DNA from: Capitulum mitella
Taxonomy: Eukaryota; Arthropoda; Thecostraca; Pollicipedomorpha; Pollicipedidae
Length of the DNA: 64,000 nucleotides
Direction of reading: 5' to 3'
NCBI GenBank assembly: GCA_030062745.1
Contig: CP099847.1
Span: 24,786,923 to 24,850,922 of the forward strand
Shown here piece after piece: positions 24,336-35,854 of this stretch; position 1 is the first letter of the stretch, and each line of letters begins with the position of its first letter. Under the pieces are notes generated by a model. It searched no databases. It was not told the origin of the DNA and saw only the letters and a list, made by a program, of their open reading frames with translations. A program made the position numbers and the translations under genes.

Positions 24336-27300
24336 ATACCATTAAGGATCCAAAACGGAACAGAATACAAGTCGTGGGCAGAAGCAGATCTGACCCGAGT
24401 CATGATTCAGTCATTTTAGCTGCTGGTCCCTGCACGTGCAGCAGCCGCCGGCCGCCGCTGCGCCGGCGCCGGCCAATCAGAACCGCTGCTCGCTCCGGCG
24501 CCGGGGAGGCCGGACCACAGCGAGATGCGGCCTGCTGGGCCGGCCAGCAGTCGACCGCCGGCCGCGCGAGCGTCGCGCCGCGTCGCACCACGGATCCCGC
24601 CGAGAGGCCCGGCACGGCAGCTACGAGAAGCCGGCGGCGCGGCGTCTCGAACGAGATCGGTCGGAAATCGTGCCCGGCGCGCGGACCGGTGCTGCCAGTG
24701 GAGGCATCGCTGAGGTACGACTCCGGCACCTGGCCCGTGGCTGTGCGTCGGCACTCATTGGTCTCGAATGAGCGACCATTTTCCCTTTTGCTCTTCGAGT
24801 CCAGGAAAACGTTCGGTGAATAAGGCGTTCAAGGTTTACGTGACTTGCTAACGTCCTCACAGTGATGTGGAACAAAGTGCTGTTTTCTTCACCTGAGCAG
24901 TCACTCTGCTCCAGGTGTTGAACCCAGTGATCACAGATATGGAATGACCTACGCCCGACATACTATTGAAGAACACAACAGGACGTCGTGTCAGTCCAGC
25001 AGGCACAAACTGTGGCCGTGGTACGGTGACTGCACAGTTTCTTCACACTCTTTCAAGGACCACTGTGACTCGCGTCAGCGGCTCGCGGCTGAGGCAAGGC
25101 ATGGAGGTTCGGTCCCCACTGGCCGCCGGAGCACGTTTTCGGTCGACGGCTGCCGGTGCTGATGGTCCAGCACGCGCCGGAGCAGCCCGACAAACCGCGA
25201 CGGAGCAGTCGCGTCGCTGTGGATGCCAAAGGCCAAGGCTAGAATCGTTCTGCCGCGACCTGAGGCTGATGAGAGGGAAACGAAAAAATGGGAGCAGAAT
25301 CGAAGTAAGGTGTACCTTTGGATGTGGCGAGTGTGACAAGTGTGCATAGGCCAATAATGAGAACAATATTTACAGGTTGCACAGTTAGATTTATCTGTAC
25401 AGTTACAGCCTGAACTGAGGGAAATTTCACTTTGTTATTTGCAAATAGGCTACAGGCTGATAATCTTGATGTGTGATAAACAGGAAAATAAGCATTAAAA
25501 AGTAAGCATCATTACATTGGGACAGTTGGATGGATGTGCAGAGCAGGGCTCTTTGTTTACTTGAGAATAAATTAACTGATTTCACTCATTTCAGCGATAA
25601 CGAACACCTACGTTTACGTGGTATCGTTATCGTTATTTAGTCCCTGCTGAAGAATGGCAACAAAGACAACGATATCAAAGAACTCAAGCCGAAAGGTAAC
25701 AAATGCGGATATTGGTACATACCTGCGAGAATGAAAATATAGGCCTGAGTTAATACGAAGGGCGTATTTCCAAGCACGGACATATCAATGTGAACGACTT
25801 GATATGTCATGACATGACATGACTGAGCTGTCGGCGCCGGCCCAGGCTGCACGCGGTCTCTAAACACTCAACGTGCTTTCGCCGCGACTTGCCGTCGTCC
25901 GACCGCCCCGTCCGCTCTTGCACCGCTGCTCGCATCGTAAGGCCGACCCGCCATTATCGGCCCGACCCCGCTGCTTAGGACCGTACCGCAGGAGCTTAGG
26001 AGCATCAAAACCAGTGTGTAAAGGAAGAGAAAACGCGTTTTCCCCTATAGTGCTAATGTTAAATTTCCAAAAAGTGGGGTCATACCCTGCTCCCCCCCCC
26101 CGTTCCTTTGCCTATGGCCTGTCATTTCGGCTTCTGCGGGACCGCCGAAATGGGAGGAGCCCTCGCCAGTCTCGCTGTCGTGTTCTTGGCGACTGGGATG
26201 CTGCGATTTGCGACTGCGAGTTAGGGCACTTTGGCCTCTGCCGGCGGGTTCCGGTCTGAACGAATGAGTCTACACGCCGTCAGACTGCGGTCTTCCAATG
26301 ATGCAGCGGCTGCCTGGAATCCCCCTGGACTGTTTGGTGTTCTGGACTCGTACGCCAAGCTGCTTTTTCGGCACCGCGAATTTGTGTTCAGATTCCCTGT
26401 CTTACCCTCCCATGGCCTTCCATGCCCGCGCGATGCAGTTACCTTGTTTTCCAAACCGGAGCATTCGGAGGCTCTAAGATCAGATCGCTCCTCCGCTCGT
26501 TTTGCGTTACTGACATGACTACCCATCATCAATATAAATATGTAGGGAACTCTGTTAGGACAGATAGTTAACTAGTAGAGGCTAATCACTTATGTTAAGG
26601 GCATTGCGGAGCACAGCAGATCGATATCAAAGCTTTTGATGTGCAAATGAGAAGAAAACACAAGTAAATGAAAAAGGTACTAGCGGCGTGCTATGTATAT
26701 ATAAGCAGAAAAAGGAAATAATGTTGCAGAACTACCCAAGAAGACCTGTGCGTCATTGATTTACCAATATCATTGGCCTCATCTTTTCTTTTACTTCTCA
26801 GCCTGTATTGTTACAGTATTAAAGGTTCATTATTGAATGAACAAGCTTTTTGTTTTCTTTCTACGACGAAGTTACTTTTAATGGTATCTGTGGCGTGTTT
26901 ATAAACTTTGCTGTCAATGAGCTTCCGAAGTGTTGGTGAAGCGAACAGTAATACAAAACAAGAGTCATCGGTAGGATAATACATTTACCGCAATATACGT
27001 ATTATAATATTTTAGCCTGGTTCTTGCCGGGGTATGTTGCCACCTTCCGCTTCCTGAGGGAATGGGAGTGGATGCGTCAGACGCCCCTACTCAGTAACCC
27101 GGAAACCAACCGACCGATGCGAACGATTTAAACGACGGGTACAACTATTTACCGTCATATTTTCTACTTTATTTTGTGGGTATAAGGTCACAAACTACGT
27201 CATAGTCAAAATTTTTATTGTTTCGAGAATTTCTTGTGCAAATCAGAGATTACAGACATCGCCAAGCCAAAACTCCTCCGTTGCCACTGAGAAAGCCAGC

Positions 27301-28288
27301 CCGTTCACAGCTGCATCGGAACATGCAGGCCCGCCGCCACAGGACCCATACCGCGCTCCGGCGGCGTACAGCCCTTGCCCGGCCCGGCCAAAGATTTACG
27401 GCCATTTTTGTTGGTGCCCGTCAGCAGATGGGCCGTTGTATTTTCCCTGGCGGGCCTGAGGGCCGCCCTCAGCGGGCCGTTGCAGCGGCCGGATAGTTAT
27501 CGACGCCGGTTATTGGGGCCGTAAATTCGCGCCCGCACGTCCGACGGTCGGCCGGCCGGTCCGCGGGCCGCCTGGCGGCCTGCACGCGGCGGCTGGCGGG
27601 GGGAGGAGGCGGCGAGGTCCGCCACACGGCGCCGCTCGGCGCTGGCACCGGCTCCGCTAGCGCCGTCCACTGGCGGTGGAGGGACGGGGCTTCGCCTGTG
27701 CTGGCACGACGCTTGTGGTCGCTTCAGATCAGAGGGTTTGCACGGGTCGCCTGGCAGGCACGCACACATAAGGCCGGCTTCATTTCGAGGTGGCTATCAA
27801 GAGCATGGCACATTTTGGGAGTCCGGCGTCAGTGCCGGTGAAAGACGTCATCGAGTGTGCCGGGTGAATGATGCCCGGGCTAAACGCGTGAAAGTGCAGC
27901 ACACGCTGTTTGCTCGTGCTCTGGGGTTGGCAGTTCTTTGAGTGTTCTTGATGATTTTGCTGGGTCAGCCCCAAAACATTTTGCGGTTACAACCATATTG
28001 CCCCGGATAAGGGAAATGCTGCAATTCGTCTTTCTTTAACTAAAAACTAACTAATTCTTCCGTTTTAAGGATTTTTTTGCCGCGAGTTTGACGATGCATT
28101 GCTGTCTTAATTCGACTTATCGTGGAACAAAAATGCCAAAAACATCCAACATTGTACGAGGTTATGTTCCGCTGTTTGTGCTCATTCCATGTCGAAGTAT
28201 GTGTGAGGATATTCAGTCAAAAAAAAAAATATTGTCATGATTCATCTCTTTTCCTTGCTGACCTCTCAGGCTACACTTCCCACAAATG
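24336..28288. other. Long intergenic region with CpG-rich blocks
   Basis: Two CpG-rich blocks (about 24430-24760 and 27290-27750), open on several frames because of composition. In contrast, 25330-25594 has no CpG. A plus frame at 26231-26518 (95 aa) was considered as an exon but has no recognisable similarity. 26530-27210 is AT-rich with nothing identifiable. Confidence 0.4.
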
Positions 28289-29754
28289 TTTTTGAAATGG
28301 CTTTCCTATTTCTCATCTTCTGACCATCATTTGTACTGCAATACGTGCAACCACCCTGTCCAATCATCTATATAAATAAGACAGACGATACTCACATCAG
28401 TCAAAAGGCGTTAATGTTCGCTGTGAACCAATGTCACCGTAGAGTGGTCTGAAATCGGACGATTCATCATCATTCAAAGCGTTAGTTTGTGAAAAACAGT
28501 TGCGACCTTGGTGGGCTTGACCCGCAGCATCCGAAGGGGGTTAAAAGCAACCCTTTCCGTTTTTTGTCGATTACGTCCGAGCCATACACGATGAGATCGA
28601 CTGTCGGCATCTATTAGCTGATTAACTTGACACACCCTGACATCAAAAGATTCCTGTGCATTGCCTTTGTCGAAATATGGAACAGAAAACTCCCACGTTA
28701 CTGGACGACTGGCGGTTTCGAGCATTGGCCGTAGCGCAATAGGCGCTTATTCGGAAGTGGAGCTGTTCGTCCAAACAAAACATGGCAAAAGGCAATGCTG
28801 TCTTGTGGAGAATTAAACGGGCAATCATATGGCGTAAGTACTTTTTCATTTACGTGGCCACATAAAGCAATGGAAGGCTAATGTCGTGACTGTCTAAATA
28901 TGTTACGAATTTCCAAGAACACCTCACGACTGAGATTCAACAGAGAACTATGACATGACATGACAATTTTATGACCGTAACGTAATCGAATAATTCGTCA
29001 TCTAACAGTACGAAAACCCTAGTAATCTGACCAAAACTAGTGCCGATGACCTGACGTTCAGTTTACGGACGGCCAGGCTGGGAGGGGCGCCGCTTTACGC
29101 TGACGGGTGGCGCCGTCCGAACGCTGGTGCTGTTCACTAAGCTACTTATCAGCAATGCGAAACGCATATATCGTGTCGCGCGATGTGCCTGTCATGGTTA
29201 GTTAAAACAGCACAAGGAGAGAGAGTCGAATCTGACGAAGAAAGCGCGGCCTGGAGAATAATCACATTATTAGCGTCTGGCCATGCTGCCACGCATCTGA
29301 CCTTAACTTCACAACCGGGAGCTGCAAAACTTTCCTAGAGTGTGCTGGCATGGCGTCTCTGTACTGACTGCATAATAACAGATACGCCGAACTGTAATTC
29401 TTCGTCTGATACTAAGTTCGAAACTCCCACTCAACTACCACACTTGCTAGATACCAGATTTAAAAGTGTCACACATTTTCCGGTCACAATTTGCGACATT
29501 TTCATGACCTGTGACGTCGTAAAAGGCCATAACGGGTAACGTTCAACATCCTGGGGCGAGAAAGGCACGCCCTATCGATTTTCGTGAGAATCGTTTGGAT
29601 CAGGTTCTTAGTACATGAGATACGAGGTGTTGATTTATCCCCCCCCCTCCCAACGTCCACGGGTGGCTCAATATCCCTAGCGGCGCTGAGCCAAACGCCT
29701 CCCAGAGGCCAGGATGCACCGGTGTCATCGTGGCAAGGCTCAGCTGGTTTGTTG
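28289..29754 (+). repeat. Dispersed repeat family A, copy 2 (longer form)
   Basis: Co-linear with 7853-9074 from TTTTTGAAATGGCTTTCC to GGCAAGGCTCAGCTGGTTTG. It contains an extra 241-bp block at 29021-29261 relative to copy 1. The right end is immediately followed by an unrelated CpG-rich block, which marks the boundary of the repeat. Confidence 0.85.
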
Positions 29755-30962
29755 CCTTGCTGGACAGCCGGAGAGCAGCGTCGGCGGGCCGTCTCGGCAG
29801 AGCCCCTCGCCGCCAGACGGCCCGAGCCGGCGCCTGGCGGCCGGCCGGCGCGCCTGCGTCCGGCGCCGCCGCCGGGCGGCTATCGCCGCGGCATCGGCGC
29901 GGCCGCGTGCCGCCCCGTGAACCGTGCCGAACGGGGCCGATCGTATCTGGCCGCGCGACGGCGCGTAAACGGTCGGCGGACAGGGCCGCCGGGCGGCGGC
30001 GACCGCGGCGGCTCGCGGAGGCTGTCGGACGGCTGCGGCGGCTCGCCCGGCGCCGCGGCTGCCGGCGCCGTCAGGGGGCGAGCTACAGCGTGCCGGCGTA
30101 GGCCGGTCATCGCCGCGGCGGCTGTGGCCGACGGTGGTGATGTGAGCGGCCGGGCGGCCAGTGGTGATGAGAGCGGTGGAGGTAACCGGCGGTACTCAGG
30201 CGGCTCAGGTGGTCGGTGGCGGGGTGAGAGGGTGAGGTCATCGGTAATCACTTCAGCCGTTGAGGTGATCAATGGAGGCGTGAAGATTGTTTTTGAGGTC
30301 TAGAAATGTACCAATCCGGTAGATTCAGCCTGTTCAGTAGCTTAGCCAGCGAGTGTTCGTGTAACAGTCTCTCATTCAATACCATCATCAATACCATTCA
30401 AGTCAAAACTTACCACCGTTGTCCGTCAGTTCTAAAAGTCGGTACGGATCGGTACGACATGTTTTCATTTCATTCTGAAATACTACCGAGCCTCAAAAAT
30501 AATGGAAACATGCACTGTGTGAAGACGGTGCATGATTCACGATTCGTAGCTTTGGGTTCATGAGAAGTACCTCCGTTTTTTTTTGGAGATAAAAACAAAA
30601 AGAAAATACGCAGAGATACGAAATATGGGGTATCTTTTATACGTCTTTTTACAGCAGGCATAACTTTTCGGATTCGGAATCTTCCCAGGCCACTGGCTTA
30701 GGACATGTAAACTTTTACCGTGTTCCAAAAAAGGAAAGTCGAATAAAACGTTTCCACATAAATCGATTCACATCAAACTTGTTACATTGACAAAACATTA
30801 CAGATGAACGATTAGGCCATCTCGAAATTTTTAGGAATTTCAAGGATGGCCTTTAATCGGGCAAACATTCTGCGTTTCTTACGTTGATTATTAAAACTGA
30901 GTTTGTGTTTATTCACACTGTCGCCAAGGGAATTACCTCCACTGCGAGGCGAAGTCACACGG

Positions 30963-30996
<34 letters not shown>

Positions 30997-31009
30997 ATAC
31001 AAAAACAAA
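29755..31009. other. CpG-rich block then AT-rich spacer
   Basis: 29755-30240 is extremely rich in CGG/GCC triplets and open in several frames on both strands; no protein family is recognisable. An (AT)15 microsatellite lies at 30964-30993. Confidence 0.5.
30964..30993. repeat. (TA)n microsatellite
   Basis: Uninterrupted TA dinucleotides, 15 units. Confidence 0.95.
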
Positions 31010-31830
31010 AGCAATAGTGGGCCTGGTTTGGCAGTTTTGGAGTTTCGTTATATGCCCGGGTGCTTCTTATGTCAACTGAATCAGTAATTTTACATAATGA
31101 CCCGTGAGCCTCGGTCAGCCCACATTTTAGACCGATTTTCAGGTCCACAACCAAACATATCTCCTTTTCATTCCTGGAATCCTTATCCGTAGTCACATTT
31201 GCCTTGGAAGGGCCAATATTTTGGTGTTTAATGTAGTCTTACTTACCATTTACCAATATCACTTAATCCCATGCAACCTAAGCTCACTTGGTTTTGCGAA
31301 ATGACCGCAGTAGCCGAAGCGCTGCATAAAACCCAATCACCATCACCACTTGGTTTGACCTATAAAGATATGCTTTCTGTTTTCTACAAGCACAAAAGTT
31401 ATCCGACCACAGGCAGTGAAAACTACCCCAATGCTGACTTGTTGTACAATTTTTACTGCTTTAGCTCTCCTGTTTGGTTCCTAAATAAAAACCCTTTCCA
31501 TGCAAATAACTTCGCGCCAAACCTCAAATCTTTGTGTTGCAATTGCACAGCCGCTCGGTACCCAGTTTAATTACGTGGAAAATTCTTTGGAGTATGTTAA
31601 GAGGTGAGAAGGACATGACTCGCACATGAACCAATTTTATGGGATTTTATGCTGCTTCGGGTATTATCAGCGGTAATTTGGTATAAGACGCAACATACCA
31701 GAAACCCACAATTTATAGACGTGAAAACCTCGAACTTGATTGGCCTTGTTCGACAGTAAAGTGATCGATGCAGACTTCATCTGTGTGCCGGACACATTTA
31801 TGCTGTGTTGCGTCCAAAACGTATCCCTAT
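31010..31830 (+). repeat. Dispersed repeat family B, copy 2
   Basis: Same block order as 19060-19900 but strongly diverged: CCTGGTTTGGCAGTTTTGGAG, CCACAACCAAAC, AACCTAAGCTCACTTGG, AAAACYACNCCNATGC, then GCAGACTTCATCTGTG. No gene. Confidence 0.5.
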
Positions 31831-32448
31831 AAATGGGCAAAAAACTCGGGTGCTGCCCTTAAAAATTGGTACATTTCACTCTGATCCTTAGTCTTGTCTG
31901 AAATGGCCAACTTTCACCTACATTACCATTTTGTTGCACCGCATAATGGTAACGCGTGTATAGATGAATCGGGCCTTGTCTGTTCCTTGCGATTTATGGA
32001 GTCACATACAACACTTGATTTTGAAAGTTGTCTGCCAAAAATGGCAACGAACAATTTGACTTTAGATGAACTCTAGAGACATGCTGAATATATTGAGCAG
32101 ACTGCAAAAAATTTAGGTACGCCCGTCTAGTTGTTACCAAGACATTTCAAACGGTGTTTTTACTTACCCTGCAACGCAGTTCTCGGGATTTCGTTTTTTT
32201 CTGATCCCCTTGGGGGCGAAGGTTAAAAGGCAGATCATAATGGAAATGGGGGTTAGAACCTTACCTGCAGCCTGTGGTTAGTGAAGACTGGAGAGCCGGG
32301 GACGCCATCGCAGCTCCAAGGCGCTTGGGTGAGTGTTTTCAGCGCTGATGGAAAACGGCTGCTCCTTGCGTGTGCAAGTGTCGCACCACACTGCAGAGCG
32401 CGGTGCCTGCTGAATAGTCCCGTGCAGTGGCCCGGCCTGTGTATCGAT
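31831..32448. other. Spacer without gene
   Basis: No recognisable coding sequence. It ends at the TTAA border of the next element. Confidence 0.4.
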
Positions 32449-32452
32449 TTAA

Positions 32453-33652
32453 ACCCCCACCCCACCTGGCAATCGGCGTCGTGCACGCCCGACTTGGGGG
32501 GAGGGGAGGCGGTTAACCGTCCCCTCCCAACTCACGAACGGTTGGGCGCACGATAAAACTAACGTGCCGTTGGAAAACTGGTGACGAGTAGAGCTTGACA
32601 AACTGGCCTCATTTTTTGTTCTGGATAATATGCAAGCCATTTGCGCCCATCATAGGTCTGTTTTTCCATTGCCGGGTACATAAAACCATGGAACGGTCTG
32701 GATCTCAAGGGCTGTGATTAATAGGTAACGGCACAACGAATAGATAGAAGTCCGCAGATGCCGACACATGTCTAATTCCTCTGATGTAAACGCGTGTAAA
32801 CGCATGCAAAACATGTAAACGCGGAAACACTGAGTTAAAGACACAGCGGCACTCGTGTCACTGCACGGCGGTTGCCGGCGGATGCGGATGGGATTAACGG
32901 AACTAATTTCAGCGCTCCTTTATTTTTGCGAAATGCTAGTGATTTTTGTCGTGGTTTTCCATGTTTAAATTCTTGAAGATTTCAGCAGGTATCAATCTAC
33001 ACAGTTGGCGGAACTTTATACGTTCAAGACTGTTTATTTCCAAAATATGCATTTTTTGAAACTTTTTGAACTTGTTGGTATCATTCCCAGCTGTGAGAGC
33101 CAATTCTGCCGTTTTCTACCCGTCCCAAGTCATTCGTCGGCGATTTTGACGGCGGTGCAATTTGGCTCGTAACAGTTACTGGTGACCTGACCTCAGGTCA
33201 ATAGCTTGAGGTCATTGATACTTTGCCCGATGACGGCCATTGGATGTCTACATCACCTCGCACACGAAATGTTGTGAAATAAACCGTCAGTATCCGACAA
33301 AGCGACGACTTGCCTTGAAAATGGGTCTAACCTTGGGTGAAAAAACGGAAGTCTTTGAAAAATGCGAAATAGTGGATTTGTTGTACCTTGCAACATCTTC
33401 AGTTTCCAGAAATTTTACTGCGATGTCATGTTTTCCGAAAAGTTACTTAACTTTTTTAGACAAAGGTCCACTTGACCTGACTGAAGTCAGACATCTGACT
33501 CGAGATGAGAGCAAAACTGCGCTATAAGATATGAAAAGGATCAAGCAAAAGGTACACAAAATGTCGTGGCGCTGCGTTTGTTCGCCCCCTTGCAATCTTG
33601 GAAAAACCTCAAGGGATGCGGTCAACCGCCCGTTTCCCCAGTCGGGGCCGTG
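32453..33652 (-). mobile_element. Non-autonomous TTAA-flanked transposon, copy 2
   Basis: A 1,200-bp relative of 649-1898 in inverse orientation, with TTAA at 32449-32452 and 33653-33656. The GC hairpin near each end has changed in step on both arms (GGCGGTTAACCGTCC on the left, GGTCAACCGCC on the right), so the fold is kept although the bases differ from copy 1. The interior shares CTCACGAACGGTTG, TCTCAAGGGCTGTGA and TTGAGTTAAAGACAC-type blocks. No transposase. Confidence 0.7.
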
Positions 33653-33656
33653 TTAA

Positions 33657-33989
33657 CTCACGCCGGATTGGCCTCCGGATCCACTTTCACCGGGCCGGGG
33701 GTATGAGAACTCCACTCAAGACCTCGATAATTTCGATAATTATACGTCCCACCGCAAAAGTAAAAACACCGTCCGAAATCCGTGGACGAAACCAGAAAAA
33801 AACACTCGGATTTGTTTTCAATGCGGTCAACGCTAAGCTCGCGAGGGGTCATCTTGGTCAAACTACCCTTCTGACATTTTAGTAGTTAGCAGTAAAGTTA
33901 GTCAGCAGTAAAAAAAAAGGCCGAATTTGCCTGTGTGGGACGCTAAAAAGGCATTCAAATTCAAAATTGATCATTTAAAACAAACAGGA
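33657..33989. other. Spacer without gene
   Basis: Nothing recognised. The minus frame at 33658-33861 is unremarkable. Confidence 0.4.
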
Positions 33990-34565
33990 AAATGAAGAGG
34001 AAAAATCGCCCTTTTGTAAGAACAGTAATTGCTTTTGGATAATATACAAGCCATGGTATGTGTTTTGGTTTGAATACGCCGTAACGGTGTCTGACACGCA
34101 TACAAGGTCCGCAACTATCATATTAAGGCCAAAAAGGTCAACGTAGGTCAAGGTATTGATGCATATATGTCGGTCGTTTCTGGTGTATGTTGCTTCACCT
34201 GCCGTATTGCCATTGTTCAGACACGGCATAAAATCACGTAATATCGGTTCTTGTAATATCCCTTCTAGATCATGAAACCGGTGCCACAAAACAGTTTTTA
34301 GTCACACAGCTGCCGGGCGGCGGGTACGGCCATAGCATGCAAGGCCGATATCTGGTGGGAAGTTGTTTTTGCGATTGCAGGGGTTTTATTTTGACGGCTA
34401 AGAAAAGAGGGCTGTGCCAGTACGGACTGCATAGAAAGAAGGCGTGGGTGCATTGCAAATAATCATAATATTTCGAAAGGTCAAATCAGGTCAGCCTGGG
34501 TCAAACGGGACTTGGTCACCGTTTGCAAGTACGTTTTTGCCACATATTAGTGATTCCGAAGCACA
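33990..34565 (-). repeat. Dispersed repeat family B, copy 3
   Basis: Reverse complement matches 19315-19890: CACTAATATGTGGCAAAAACGTAC, TTTGACCCAGGCTGA, the TTCCCACCAGATAT block and the TTGCCATTG..CACGGC region. It is a truncated inverted copy. Confidence 0.7.
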
Positions 34566-35625
34566 TATAACTAACAATAAACATTTCAAGACTGTAAATC
34601 AATGAACTGCAGTTGAATCCGCCTATTGCAACGCTCAAGCTTCCGAACCTGTTTTTCTGCTATTTCCGTAAAAATATGTACAAGTCAGTTTTTGACCAAT
34701 TTTGGCAAACTTGCTGTCAAAATGTAGCAGATAACATTGGCTATCGCGTACAACTAAAAGCTGTCTATAATGTTCACAAGAACTGCGCCATTTTGAAACT
34801 TAAAGCTGAAAAAATGCTTAGCATCACCCTTTTGCAGGTAAAAAAACCTCACTCACATGTCAGTAGCCATAGCACCTCTGCAAGCAGCTCGAAGGTGCTC
34901 ACACATGGCATGCTTTATTGGCCGTTTATTGTACTTTCGGGCTATTCTGGGGAAATCTGTGTTTCTCGAACCATTTTGGCACTGTGGTGGCCCATATCCT
35001 AACCGTCGTAAGTTAAAAATCAGTTGCGAATGACCATTTCCGCGTAGAGTTTCCACAAACCAGTCAGCTTAGATACAGTAACCTATAGATCTTTGAATAT
35101 ACTGGGTTATAGATCAGTGAGATGATGCCTATGCGTGAAATGCACGCAAGTCACATCCTTGTCACAACCAATGTCAACGTCAACTGTAGCTAACGACCGG
35201 AGTTTGTACAGAAAATCAAGACTTGGGCAAAAAAGCATCGCTGTCTTGGTGGGACTCACATGAACCAAAAAGACTATAGGTACTGTAGGTACACATCTAG
35301 GCACGAGTGTCTATTGGTTTTGCAGTCCATCTGAGGCCCCTGAAGAACATGTTACCTTTTGTTTGCATTGCTTGTGCAGTACCAAAATCGCCTCAAATAT
35401 GTGAGCTCCACCATGTGATGCTGCATAATGTATTATCTCCCTTTTGTTTTCACTTCACTTTCGTGTGACATTTCGTTTAATTCATTATCCCATCTCAAAA
35501 CATCCCGGCTGATCCTAGTTTTGTCACCTGTGACGTCACACAGAGGTCATAAGTGAAATCTGGTCGGCTGACATGGTTTACTCTGGGTCACTCTAAAAGC
35601 CACAGTTCTACTCGAATAAGCTCGA
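34566..35625. other. Intergenic, no gene seen
   Basis: The plus frame 34613-35002 (129 aa) is open but unrecognised. AT-rich. Confidence 0.4.
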
Positions 35626-35667
35626 AACCGCCACTAAACGATTGGTGGCGGTTTGCCATGTATTAGT

Positions 35668-35718
<51 letters not shown>

Positions 35719-35786
35719 TACATATGACCACTAATACATGGCAAACCGCCATTAAACGATTGGTAGCGGTTTGCCATGTATTGTGG

Positions 35787-35787
<1 letters not shown>
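35626..35787. repeat. Palindrome split by (TA)n
   Basis: AACCGCCACTAAACGATTGG followed by TGGCGGTTTGCCATGTATTAGTGG (35626-35669) is repeated in inverted form at 35728-35780, on either side of a TA tract at 35670-35715. Each arm also folds on itself (CCGCCAC/GTGGCGG). A second TA tract (35788-35850) follows directly. It is probably a miniature palindromic element into which, or out of which, the TA tract expanded. Confidence 0.85.

Positions 35788-35850
<63 letters not shown>
35788..35850. repeat. (AT)n microsatellite
   Basis: About 31 uninterrupted AT units adjoining the palindrome. Confidence 0.95.

Positions 35851-35854
<4 letters not shown>

Noticed and set aside
29584-30303. 239-codon frame, also 24131-24823, 47226-48017 and 50142-50939
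   Set aside because: All lie in CpG-rich blocks where stop codons are rare on every strand; the products are low-complexity Arg/Ala/Pro/Gly with no motif.
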